The translations under genes and the position numbers were made by a program. A model generated the notes under the pieces. The model was not told the origin of the DNA, ran no database searches, and was given only the letters and a program-made list of their open reading frames with translations. Below, in pieces: positions 47,901 to 59,222 of a DNA stretch of 64,000 nucleotides. Source of the stretch: Hippophae tibetana (lineage: Eukaryota > Streptophyta > Magnoliopsida > Rosales > Elaeagnaceae); contig CM072805.1 in NCBI GenBank assembly GCA_037013495.1, forward strand, positions 38,497,169 through 38,561,168. The letters are read 5' to 3'. Positions within the stretch are counted from its first letter, which is position 1. The number at the start of each line of letters is the position of its first letter.

Positions 47901-49060
47901 TACCGTGACCGGATCTATGTTGGTGATATTCAAGAGGTAGTTCCTTCTGTATTCTTTCCTTCTTTTTGTCTTTGTGGGCTCATCTATCTTGGAGCCCTGT
48001 CTGTTCTTGTAATGTTATTTCCATGTCTGATATTTGTTTTAACATTTTTGACTTCCAATCTTATAAATACTCAGTATATTCGTTCTGGTGTTCTTATCAT
48101 GCAGTCTTTCCATTACTGCAAATATAGACGGGATGAAAATCAGCTTTACATATTCGCTGATGATTGTGTTCCAAGATGGGTTACTGCATCTTACCATGTA
48201 GATTTTGACACCATGGCAGGTGCAGACAAGTTTGGTAACATCTATTTTGTTCGATTAGCTCAGGATGTCTCGGATGAGATAGAAGAAGATCCAACTGGTG
48301 GGAGGATAAAGTGGGAGCAAGGAAAATTGAATGGAGCTCCAAATAAGGTAGAGGAGATAGTGCAGTTTCATGTAGGTGATGTTGTCACGAGCATGCAGAA
48401 AGCTTCTCTCATTCCAGGTGGTGGTGAGTGCATGATCTATGGGACAGTGATGGGAAGTGTGGGTGCGATGCTTCCATTCACCTCTCGTGATGACGTAGAC
48501 TTCTTCTCTCACTTGGAGATGCATTTGAGGCAGGAGCATCCTCCTTTATGTGGAAGAGATCATATGGCTTATAGATCTGCTTATTTCCCGGTTAAGGTAA
48601 ATATTTTGCATGTTACCAGGATAAACTACTCTTAGTTTTATGAGGTCATTGTCCATTTATTTTATGAGGTTATTGGTGTTTTCGTCCATGCAGTCAATGT
48701 TTGCAATGCCTTTTGAACACTAAATATCTTATTATCTTCCAACTGCTCACCAAAGATCAAAGTCAATATGCCATGCTATTTTATAACTCTCCATGGAAGT
48801 GGCGTTTTAATTTTTTTAAAAATAGATCATTGTATTCCTTGAAGATTCGGTGTTGACTCTCAAATTTGCATTTTTTGCATTGTTGTTGCCATGAACATTA
48901 CTAAGATAATTGCAATTTTCAGGATGTGATCGATGGTGATCTATGTGAACAATTTCCAACATTGCCTATGGATTTACAGAGGAAAATTGCTGATGAGTTG
49001 GACAGAACTCCAGGGGAAATACTGAAGAAACTTGAGGAAATTCGAAATAAGATCATTTGA
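44922..49060 (+). CDS. SF3B3: Splicing factor 3B subunit 3 (SF3b130/SAP130)
   Basis: Scaffold WD-type protein of SF3b in the U2 snRNP, also part of the U11/U12 di-snRNP, acting at branch-site recognition in the nucleus. Three coding exons: 44922-47936 (1005 codons), 48105-48596 (164) and 48923-49060 (45 plus stop), giving 1214 residues, the length I recall for the plant protein. It starts MYLYSLTLQR. The N-terminal two beta-propellers (MMS1_N type) cover roughly residues 75-600, followed by an acidic loop GGDDEDRDN near 840. The CPSF_A domain is in the C-terminal third (DDCVPRWVTASYHVDFDTMA; FPTLPMDLQRKIADELDRT at the end). Intron 1 (47937-48104) is 168 bp, a multiple of three and stop-free, so the frame stays open through it; family alignment shows it must be removed. 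The promoter carries telo-boxes. The gene is intact. Confidence 0.96.
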
Positions 49061-49137
49061 GACAGGACAATAGAGGAGGTGCCTATTTGGTCTCTTATGT
49101 TTACTAATTCATTTGTGATTCGAAATAAGATCATTTG
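49040..49137 (+). repeat. 20-bp direct repeat spanning the SF3B3 stop region
   Basis: ATTCGAAATAAGATCATTTG occurs at 49040-49059 (last codons of SF3B3) and again at 49118-49137 in the 3' UTR, 78 bp downstream. Confidence 0.9.
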
Positions 49138-49252
49138 TGATTTGCTAGTTCAGGAGATCAGCTATTGCTCAAATGTATTTAAACTTGAGTCACTTGACTG
49201 CTGTTAGATTTCCAATCAAGACTATAAACAGACATGAAAATGCTTGGAATCA

Positions 49253-49325
49253 GTTTCTTTTCTTTTCTTTTCTTTTGGGGGTCGGGGGGTGGGGGTGGTA
49301 GGTGGGGGGAGGGTACGTGGGTGGG
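49253..49325 (+). repeat. CTTTT microsatellite followed by a G-rich tract
   Basis: (TTTTC)n at about 49253-49276 runs into runs of three to six G over 49277-49325, which fits a G-quadruplex-forming tract on the SF3B3 sense strand. 49326-50069 has no recognised gene. Confidence 0.75.
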
Positions 49326-50069
49326 AATTTTTCTACATCCAGTCTTGCTTCCTTGTATGGACTTGGTGTTTTCTTTTTTGTTTGTTATATCAATTTTTGC
49401 CCCGATGGCATCATTTTATTGCTTTTTTCATATATTTGAAAGTTTCTAGTTACTCTACTTCCATCACCTTAGTATTACAAAATTAATTCTGTATGACAGC
49501 ATGATAATGATGTGTTAATTTGGTTTGTGTGTACAGTTCCTTGTAGCGCTAACTTGGACACTACAAGCCGGCTCCATTTTATGGTGGTGATAGTTGATTA
49601 GTTGATCAAAAGACAAAATCTAGAGTTTGGCATCCATTGATTTCAGAACATGAAAAGATATTCAAGGGAAGCATTTTTTTGTTTTTCAAGTTCTAGATGC
49701 TCATGACAATTGGGTCTGGCTATATGTAACTGTAAGAATGTTATTCTTGTGAATTTTTATGTTAAAAGGGTTTATTTTGGATGCTCTATTCACTGATATT
49801 TACGTGTAGAACAGCAGCAGTGTTGTGATGTTCTCTTTTTTCTAGTGTGGGACAAACAATTTTATAAGCCAGACGATTAGAAAATGAAGATAGAGTACTT
49901 AGGAATTATTGTTTTCCCAATATTAAATAGCAGTGTCTCCACTTCCTTATTAGAAAGAAAATCTAGGGCACATTCTGTTCAAATATATAGATGGAAATGA
50001 CATATTTTCATCTTTGCTTCCACTAGCTCCAAATAGTGAGTATCTTCATGTTCCTTCTGGTTCACGTTT

Positions 50070-52604
50070 TCATGTCTTAGAATTGAAGTCATTTTGCGCT
50101 TTTAGCTGGGCCTCGAGTCTTGCATTTCCTAAAGCCACTTTCTCATTTAACCAATTGATAATGTCTTCAAATACTATTTCGATATTCTTCATTGGCTCTC
50201 CATATAGTAGACCATGCCACATTCCTGGATATAACTTCAAGGCCTTGTCTTGACTTGAAGCTACGTCGTATAATAGTTTGCTAACTGATTTGTCCGTAAC
50301 TTTATCTTCCTCCCCATGAAGAATTATGAATGGCAATGATACCTAGTCAAATTCAAACAACTCGTTAGTTTTGAGTGATTAATCCAATATTAAGCCAAGC
50401 TCAAGTAATGTTATATTCTCGTAAACACAGACAGGCGCTTAAAAGATTATCAAAGGGAGTTATGGAGGAAATTATATGTACCTCATGAAGCCTTTGTTCA
50501 ATAGCTAGACAAGTTCTCACAAGTTCATAGCCAGTTTTCAGTCGAGGGCGTCCTTTATAACAATACGGGTTCTCTCTAATCTGTATTATCATTTTGTGTT
50601 AATATCTATAATTCAAACAATAAAAAATATGTTAATAATTAACCAATTTATCATGTGAGAGAAATACGACAAATTAATGAATTAATACCTTTTGTCTTAC
50701 TTCTGGCACTTTAAAAGCAAAATCAATAACATCATTTGTGGGGATTAGTTTCCAGGTTGGAACAAATCGGCAAAGCTTTGTCAAAATATTGATCACCATT
50801 TGAGAAGGTTTCATTTCTCTTGCAATCTGCCAATCATTTTCAATTTCAATCGATTATAACCAATGTTGAATAACATACTCCTACCATCACCCCGGTAAAG
50901 ATCCCTCATGTCTTCTTAAATGTGTTAGAATCTCTCTTCCAGTAGTTTAAAATAGTTGGTAAAAATATATCTAAAAGTGAACTGTATGAATTGAAAAAGG
51001 AAAGAAAAAACTCTAAAGTCATAATTCAAATTTCATCCACTCATTAATTTTTTATATAAAATTGTTTATTTTGTAAACATATTTATATAACAAAAGCGTC
51101 TAAATTTTTTATTCTATTTAAATATGTCATGCACCGTTTATATTCGTGTTAACAATAGTTAAAAAAAAGATAAAATAAACGTAAAAATATATTATAATTG
51201 ATTATTTATTAAAATTTAATTATTATCATACACACATAAAAAAAAAATTAATTAGATTTGAATTTGAAAGAAAGACAAATTAAAATTGGGATTTAATTAT
51301 TATTTTTAGACTACGTTACCTATTTGGAAAAATTCAAGGTGAGTGGTCAAAGAATAAATAATGTTATAGATTAATTTGCTTAACAATAAAAACATATAAT
51401 ATTAGGATTTGATCCAAGATTCAAGTAATGGATAATTAATTAGAAGTGGTCAACTAAATTCATTTAAGTGAAAAAAAAAAGGTTTAGTGATGATTTTATT
51501 GAATAGAAGATCATGTGCAAATAATAAAAAATACTTGCAATTAAAAAGAATAAAAATTCTAAAAAGATATTGAATAATGGAACAGAAAGAAAATTAAATC
51601 CAACAAAATAAAAATACAATTTAAACATTAAACTAAATATAAAATTACAAATCATAAAAATACCTTACACATTGGTGCAACCAAAATAGCACCATCCCAA
51701 TACTCTGGGTTCTTCCTATGCACAAGCAGAGCCACAGCTCCTCCCATTGATTCCCCCATCAAATATCTTAATTTTCCTTTGTTTTCACTCTTTTCTTAAA
51801 AATATCAAAAACCCATTTCAAATATATTCAAATTTGGTATTTTAATACTTATTTTGGGCTTAAAAAATTAAATTAAATATATCATATATATATCACAATG
51901 AAGAGGAGAGAGAGAGAGGGGAGGAGGGGAGGAGGAGGAGGAGGGAGAAGAAGAAGAAGAGAAAAGAGAGGGGGGGGGGGGACACTAACCAGAAATGGTT
52001 GTAAAGTAATGAGAGCAGTCATCTACAACGTTGTCAAAGTTATCAACAAATCCAAGTAAACCATCTGATTTACCATGGCCTTCATAATCAATCCCATAAA
52101 TTGCAAAACCTGCTTTAGCTAGCCTTACTGCCGTACCTGCATAATCAAATTTATCGGTTAAATTAAATAATTAATATTTACATTGAAATCATAAAAATAT
52201 ATTATGATATTAATTTTATAATCAATATTTTTAAGCTTAGAATTTACTGTTCATAGTGATGCTACATTCCATTGCATACCCATGACAAAGAAAAATCATG
52301 GCTTTTGATTCTTCATTTTCCTGAATCCAACTGCATGTGAAAAGCTTCATTCCTCTAGAATTTATTATATGCCCCTATAATGAAAAATACATGAATTAAA
52401 ATTGTATTTTTTCATGTGATATTTTTTCAGAAGGGAAAAAAAAAAGTGAATTGAAAACTAATCTTACATCTTCATACACTACTTGCATTTCTGGTTTAGA
52501 TTCCTGCAGCAGATAGAAGAACCAAATTAAAAGTACATATATTTGTTAATTAGAATATATTTTAGAGAGAAAGGCAATGAGATAGATAGAGAGAGACTAA
52601 CCAT
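50070..52604 (-). CDS. Monoacylglycerol lipase-type alpha/beta hydrolase (MAGL6-like)
   Basis: Eight exons: 52602-52604, 52468-52503, 52248-52374, 51990-52136, 51664-51794, 50689-50826, 50482-50580 and 50070-50342, all GT-AG and in phase, giving 317 residues. The Hydrolase_4 fold shows CHGYAMECS (oxyanion region, about 44-52), GIDYEGHGKSDG, GESMGG with nucleophile Ser120, HGEEDKVTD with the acid at Asp240, and YPGMWHGLLYGE with His270. Human MGLL has its triad at 122/239/269, closely matching. Closest remembered relatives are Arabidopsis MAGL6-8 (At2g39400-39420), which release glycerol and fatty acid from monoacylglycerol; caffeoyl shikimate esterase belongs to the same family but has a longer N-terminus. 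The C-terminal tail (LEAQLKAQNDFN) fits MAGL6. The first coding exon is only the ATG. Head-to-head with RPL35. Confidence 0.92.
51898..51982. repeat. Purine-rich (GA/GGA)n and G-run low-complexity tract in MAGL intron 4
   Basis: About 85 bp of almost pure G and A on the plus strand, ending in an unbroken G run of about a dozen bases (51970-51981). On the coding strand this is a C/T tract that begins just downstream of the exon 4 splice donor. Confidence 0.85.
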
Positions 52605-53657
52605 GATAAAGTGTTCGATTTGGAGTTTCAGAAAGTAAGCGGAGAATGAGGTAGCTATAGATAGCTATTAAACTGTTTGTTTCAATCGATGATCAAGATC
52701 CAGTTATATGATTGTTATGCTATAAACGTGCATTTCGAAAATTTATATAAAAAAAAACCAATTCTTGTTGCTTCATGGTCTTTTCTTAGTAGAGAGATAA
52801 TAGGTTGAGAATTGGTAATTGAAAAAAATAAAAAGGATCGGACAAAATTACAAATAGGTTCCTCCATATTTCCTATAAAAATAATAAAATTTCCCGAAAT
52901 ATTTATAGAAAATAGAAACTACACATCTTAAGATGACTTCATCAAACATATTTTCTTTTAAAAATATATATAATTTAAATATTTTAATAAAGTAGTTTTT
53001 GTAAGAGAAAGATAAGTTAGTTAATTTTTAAAATTATTTTCTTCACGTTAATTTTTAATATTGTATATATTTTTAATAATTATGTGACTAAATTTTTTTT
53101 TCTAAAAAATAAAAACTTTAGTTATATAACAATAAAATTATTTTATTAAAGTGAAACAATTTTAAAAATTTAATAATTTATATATTTTTGGTTATAGAAG
53201 TTTCGTGATAAAAGTGTGATAAAATTAGTCACCCAAAAAATAATCTCTAAAATTTATATTAATAAAAATAATTAATTAATATATTTAATATATAATAAAT
53301 AATTAATATTTTCATTTTTAAAGGGTAAAAATATATGAATAGATATTATTTGTATGATGATAAATTTTAAATATAATATTTTTATTTATTTCACGTTAAT
53401 AATTAAAAAACAAAATATTTAAGAAAATTTATCATAATAACCGTGATAAAACAATAATTCAATAGATAAATTGGCAGTTGTTATTTCAGAGAGTTTTGGG
53501 ATCGCGAAAACCGTATTCCCAAAAGTTAAAACTGTAATTAATTTTTTTTAATTGAAAATTTTATTTTGATTTGATTATGGATATCAACAATTATTAGCGT
53601 GGATGTGAATAGAAGTTACAAACGGTTTTTAAAAAGACCTATCTCATAACTTATCTA

Positions 53658-53740
53658 GGCCCATCTAAAGTCGAACTTAATAGCTGAACCAAATAGTCCA
53701 GTTAATTCACTAGGGTTTATATTTAGCGTGGTTAGGGTTT
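53658..53740 (+). promoter_or_regulatory. RPL35 promoter: site II-like GGCCCA and two telo-boxes
   Basis: GGCCCA at 53658-53663 and TAGGGTTT at 53711-53718 and 53733-53740. This pairing of site II (TCP-bound) with telo-boxes is the known signature of plant ribosomal protein promoters. Confidence 0.75.
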
Positions 53741-53800
53741 CAAGTTGGTTCTCTTTTTGCGGACGGACTTGAGTAAGCAGCGTCGCAGATCTAAGCAACA

Positions 53801-55279
53801 ATGGGTACTGAAAAAGTTCCAATCTTTGATTTGTTTTCTATGTTTCTTTTAATTATTTTAATTTATTCGATTCTGAATTTGTCGCTTGTATGTTTGATTG
53901 TTTTGAAAATATGTGGCAGCGAGAATCAAGGTTCATGAATTAAGGCAGAAATCAAAGCAGGATCTGTTAAGTCAGCTTAAAGAGCTCAAAACTGAGTTGG
54001 CTCTACTCCGTGTAGCCAAGGTCACTGGAGGCGCACCTAACAAGCTTTCCAAAATGTAATATCTTTTTCTCTCTATTTGCCTTTATTTTGATTTTTTTAT
54101 TGCGTTTCAGTGAAAAATAGGAGTATCCAAATTGAAATATATGTATTATGAAGAAAAGTGTTAATATTTTATTTATGATTGTGGGCTATTTTGAGTTTTT
54201 GATTTATGATTGTGGGCTGTTTTGAGTTTTTTTTATAGCAAGGTGGTGAGGCTTTCAATCGCTCAGATGTTGACGGTGATATCGCAAAAGCAGAAGGCTG
54301 CACTAAGAGAAGCTTACAAGAACAAAAAGTTTTTGCCTCTTGATCTGCGTCCTAAGAAGACTAGGGCCATCCGCAGAAGGCTTACAAAACACCAGGTAGC
54401 TTTCTTACTATTTGTTGCCTTTCCGTGTTATTTTCTTATTTGCAAGTTTCAGCCCTGGATAAACTTTTTTTGTGATGGTTGAATTTGGGTTTGTCTGTTT
54501 GGCTGCTGAGAAGATATTAAATGGTAGATTGTTAATTCCGTGAATATTAAATTTGGTTGTACCATGTTCTGAGAACTTGTAGTTCCTCTCAGTTGGTGTA
54601 GCATTTTGTTTAGAAGTTATTGATGATCAATTCTCTCAAAGTTTAAGTTGGGATTATTGGACTCGAGCTCTCATAAGTCATAACCTTTTAGAAGTGATTG
54701 GGAAATTCTCTCTCAAAAGCCCACCAACTCTCTGTACATTCATAATTTTTAAGTAGAATGAGTCTTAACTCGTATGGAACCTCATGTATAACCTAAAAAA
54801 TAGAAGCATATTAGTTGGCAAGTAATCTGGGCATTGATGTTTCTGTGATCAACTTAGCAGTATATACCTTTGAGTCAGTGACTAGTTTACATGCTGACCA
54901 TTTTTGTACTTTAGTTTGAATATTGAAGATTGATCCTTTTTTAAGTGCCGGTTTTGTTTCTTTTATTTTCAGATTCATTTAACTAGCCATAATGTCATAT
55001 GCAAGACTGTTTTACATGAATGCTGCTTGGTTTATATTTGATTTCAGTACAAGTTTATGGTGCGTGGTTTCGTGCTTGGGTGTTTTATGTGTAATAAATA
55101 CTAGTGTGTGTTTTTAATGCAGCTATTTGGATTAATTTATATTGTTTAGAATTAAAGTGTAGTCTGTATATTTATTTACTTATGTTGTGCCATGTTTGCT
55201 TCAGGCATCTTTGAAGACCGAAAGGCAGAAAAAGAAAGAGATGTATTTCCCCATGAGGAAGTACGCCATCAAGGTGTAG
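53801..55279 (+). CDS. RPL35: 60S ribosomal protein L35 (uL29)
   Basis: Cytosolic large-subunit protein at the polypeptide exit tunnel. Four exons: 53801-53804 (ATGG only), 53920-54055, 54239-54395 and 55205-55279, GT-AG and in phase, giving 123 residues, the usual length. The sequence is [20 protein letters not shown], then [57 protein letters not shown] and a basic end [18 protein letters not shown]. The near-empty first exon is common in plant ribosomal genes. Intron 2 carries a 31-bp tandem duplication next to its acceptor. 53805-53919 is intron 1. The gene is intact. Confidence 0.97.
54171..54232 (+). repeat. 31-bp tandem duplication at the end of RPL35 intron 2
   Basis: Two copies (54171-54201 and 54202-54232) of ATTTATGATTGTGGGCTRTT plus TTGAGTTTTT, differing by about two bases and ending 4 bp before the TATAG acceptor at 54234-54238. 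Confidence 0.9.
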
Positions 55280-58200
55280 GGTGCGTTTTGTTACGTTAGA
55301 AATTGTTCGTTCTTTTTATATTACAAACTTTTCCAGCTTTTTGATCACTCTATTATTTTGCTAATTTTGAACCTTAAGCTTGCGATTTTTGACTTTGTAT
55401 TTGTATTTTCAGAAGACAATGTCTTAGCCAAGTTTAATTTTTTTCACTCTCTGGTTTTTATATGACAATTTCTTTCACTTTTAACCTCGAATAAAGAAAA
55501 AAAAAACATGTTTATAGCAATGTTTAAAAAAATAGTTTAGTCCTGATTTTATAGGTCAACAATTTTTTTGCCTGCTTTAAAATCACCTACAACGGTTTTT
55601 TTTTTAAAATGGCAATGTTTATCCTCAATTTTCTAAAATTTCCAGAAAATAGTAGTATTGTTTTTGCCTTTTTTCTATCTTGATTTTGCCATGCATTGAA
55701 ACTAAACGTATTTTCTTACAAATTTTAGCGCTTTTTAGTGATTAAACGAAACATTATTATTACAATGAAATTCTTCTGCGATAGTCAATATGATAAATGC
55801 TTAAAATTGTGAGAGACAGAGAGAAAGGAAAACTATTAGAGAAAAGTTTTCCTTGAGATTTCTTGATGACAGCGGAGATATTCGCTAATGGATGTTCATC
55901 ATCTGTGAAAGATTTCCAGCTTTAATGCTTATAAGATGTGCAAAGCACCTTGCAATATTTCAAATTTTGTTGGAGCCAAGCTCAAAAGTATTTTCTTTAA
56001 AGGAATGTATTATATATTATATATTTTTATTCTATTAAAACATTATAAATGTTTTTTATAAAAATAATTTAAACTATTTTTTATAATTTTAAAAATCAAA
56101 AATCTTATAATTATTTTATAATTTATTATTATTATTTTAAACTAATTTGAAACAAAAATTCTATCAATAATGTTTTGTATAAAGTGATTATGTATTTATT
56201 GTTATATTTTATTTTTTTCCTGTTTGTATAAGTATTATTTATTTGCTCAATATTTTATTTTTCACATCATAAACTTTTATTTTTAGCTTACTTTTTTTTT
56301 AATAATTTTTCACTGTAATAAAAATAAAAAATAATAGGTTTTAAAAAAATATTTAAAATTTCATTCGGATTTTCGTTCCTTATTTATTTCTCAAATTTTC
56401 GAGATATGTTATTGATTTTTAAGTAGAGATAGAGAAAAAAATTAATTCTTAAACGGAAAAACAAAAAAAGGATTCTCTCTCTGATTACACCAAGCCCTAC
56501 ACTCAATTGACATGAACTACACAGAACCTGTGAAGTTATTGACGGAATAAATCGGACCGTTGATCTTTATGACGGAGTACTAACCAAAACCATCGGCTCT
56601 ACTAGCCATGGTTCTTAAGCTCGAATCAACATTATTTGCATACGACAATAACAAATTCATTCCGTCTTCGTAAAGTTGAAAAGTTCAAGAAATATGGAAA
56701 AGAATAAAACATATTTAAAAATTATAACCACAAACATAATACATCTTATTAATATCTTATATGGAAATACTTAAATTTATTATGCGGTAGTTAAGTTAAA
56801 TTAGTTATAGTAAAGTACTCTTAACAAAACCTAAATAAAAATTGACTCTCGTTGATCTATATTTATAACACTAATTATTTTTATTCATCTCTCTCTCTCT
56901 CTCTCTCGCCCAAAAAGTTGCTCCTTCTCGTTAAAAAATAAACGATTTCCTTTCTAATTGAAACCCTTTTGGCAAACGTTCTGCTTAGTTAAATTGAATG
57001 AATCTCTATGTTTCACACTAATAAAAGATCATCCAAAGGAATTCATAAATTTCATCAAAAATCAATAATAGCTCCAAATCCTTACACCATGTTCTTTCGT
57101 TTTGTGAAGAGTGTGCTGGTGTTCAGTGTGGTAAACACATACTATTCTTATTTTTAATATTTATATTATCAATAATCCCAAATTAATTAATAAATTAAAG
57201 AATTAGTTCATACGCATATAGATAAATATATATATATATACCCTATCTGTCATACATTAACTATCTATAACATTCTTAGGATATCTTAATGTCTGCTTAT
57301 GAAATTGTACGGGATGTTTTCAATAATTTTTCTAGTTTAAACTTTACAAAATTTGAAATTAATATAGTATATTGGATATGTAATCAATATTTTTGCTAAA
57401 TTTAAAATTTAAATAATTTTGTAATCAAGATTTTAATAATTTCTTTTAGAAAATAAAAATCTTTCAATTATTGAATTAAGAATAAAAAACAATTAAATTA
57501 CATAATCAATTAAGTAAATGTATATATTATATAGCACCCTTTTAAATCGTTCCATTTTTAGCACCGAGGGACAGACCTTTGTAGGGATTACGGATGGTAA
57601 CCTCGGCTGAATTTTTTACAAAAAATTAGTTGAATGGGCCCAGCTTTTATGTGTATTATTATATGTGTTAGCATTAATATTTTAATATGTTCATAATTTA
57701 AGTTATTTTTCTATCATTTTATTCATTTTTTTAAGTATCTTGTTCTTATTTAAGTAAATTATTGGTTACATATTAAATAACAAATAAAAATAAAATAATT
57801 TTTTTTTACTTAAAATAAATTACAACATATATTTTAAAAAAGAATATTACACAAAACACAATATATATTATTACATAGTAAAACGTTATTATTATTATTA
57901 TTATTATCATTTATGTTGATAAAGAGAAAAAAGTATAAAAAATGATATTAAATCAACATATTTAGTTAAGGTGATAGGTAATATTTTATCATTTTTTAAT
58001 TTTAGTTAAAGTGGGAGGTTATTGATATACCTCATTTTGTTGTTTTTGTAATATATTTATTGTTAAATTTAAAAATTATTAAAAAATATCCTTACATTTT
58101 AATATATATATATTATATAGCAATTAAAATTAACGAAAAATAATCCTTATATTTGTCGATCTATTTTTTTATCAGTTAGCAAATTACTAATCATAATTAG

Positions 58201-59222
58201 ATTTTTTTTTTGTTAAGATAATAAAATTCTATATCTTTAAATATTCAACTAGATAATGATTTCGTACACGAATGTTGGACTTTTCTAAGTTATTAGATGT
58301 TTAAAAACAAAACTACCATTAATAGCACGTGAAGGGTACACAATACTCATTAACAAAGCAAGTTTTCTTCTGTCTAAATCTTATGCAAGTCCAATGTTCC
58401 TAGAACTTGAAATTGATAATTTAATCTGACAAGGGCACTTCTCTTACTGTAATTAATAAAACAAATACTACTAACGTTGATTCTTCTCGAGTGTTTGGTG
58501 ATGTGCAATGATACTTGAACCTTATTTCTTGATTTAAAATCTAGTTCAATGCTTGGAATGCGAAGTTGATAACACATACACTAGTTGAATGGGCTAAGTA
58601 CCAACTTAGAATCTTTTATTATTTTTAAATTATCTTGATTATATCAAGAAGGTCTATGACCTGGATTTGATTCTTTGTAAGACTCTCCCATGGTGTGTGT
58701 ATAAAGGCTTGATTATATTTCACACACAAAAAAAATCTTCTGCGAGTCCAAAAAAGAAAAAAACTAGTCTTGGAAGGAGAAACTTCCCTTGGCTTTTGAA
58801 TAGTTGGAAACATCAGATACCAAATACATATATCAATTTAATCTAAAATCTTATACTCAATGTCATCTTCATTGTTTCTTAGATACAAGTTAAAACCAGC
58901 ATAAAAAGGCTTGGGAATTAGAAAAGGCCTTACAATCTTCTACAGGCACATCCTCAGTATCTCACAAACGTATTATAACCACTTCCACCAAACTCTCTGA
59001 CCTTTCCCTAAACAAATGCCATATCTAGTAGCTGTAACATGAATTTAACAGCAAAGGGTGTAGTCAAGAAAAGAAATTTAACCTTTGTGTCTAACACATG
59101 TACTGCTCTTATTTGACTGTTGGGTTAGTCCTAAATCTGCGGCTCACTCACACTCAAGGCTATTGCCGTTGTCTCTACCAGTTGAGCAGATTTCTCAGAA
59201 AAAACATACAGTCACAACAGAT
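55280..59222. other. Spacer between RPL35 and the ITN1-like gene
   Basis: 55280 to about 55500 is RPL35 3' UTR. The rest is mostly AT-rich. It holds a (CT)n run at 56886-56907, a (TTA)n run at about 57888-57907, and a short G+C-richer island (57545-57615, containing GCACCGAGGGACAGACC) of unknown origin. 58260-59222 has more balanced composition and probably includes the 3' UTR of the minus-strand ITN1-like gene. No further gene was recognised. Confidence 0.55.

Noticed and set aside
47937-48635. SF3B3 as one 1237-residue uninterrupted frame
   Set aside because: The extra residues fall between clear GT-AG borders and are absent from the family; removing two introns gives 1214 residues with the conserved C-terminus.
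56884-57910. Short tandem runs as a possible CRISPR-like or satellite array
   Set aside because: They are simple (CT)n and (TTA)n microsatellites; no repeat-spacer structure exists anywhere in this plant window.
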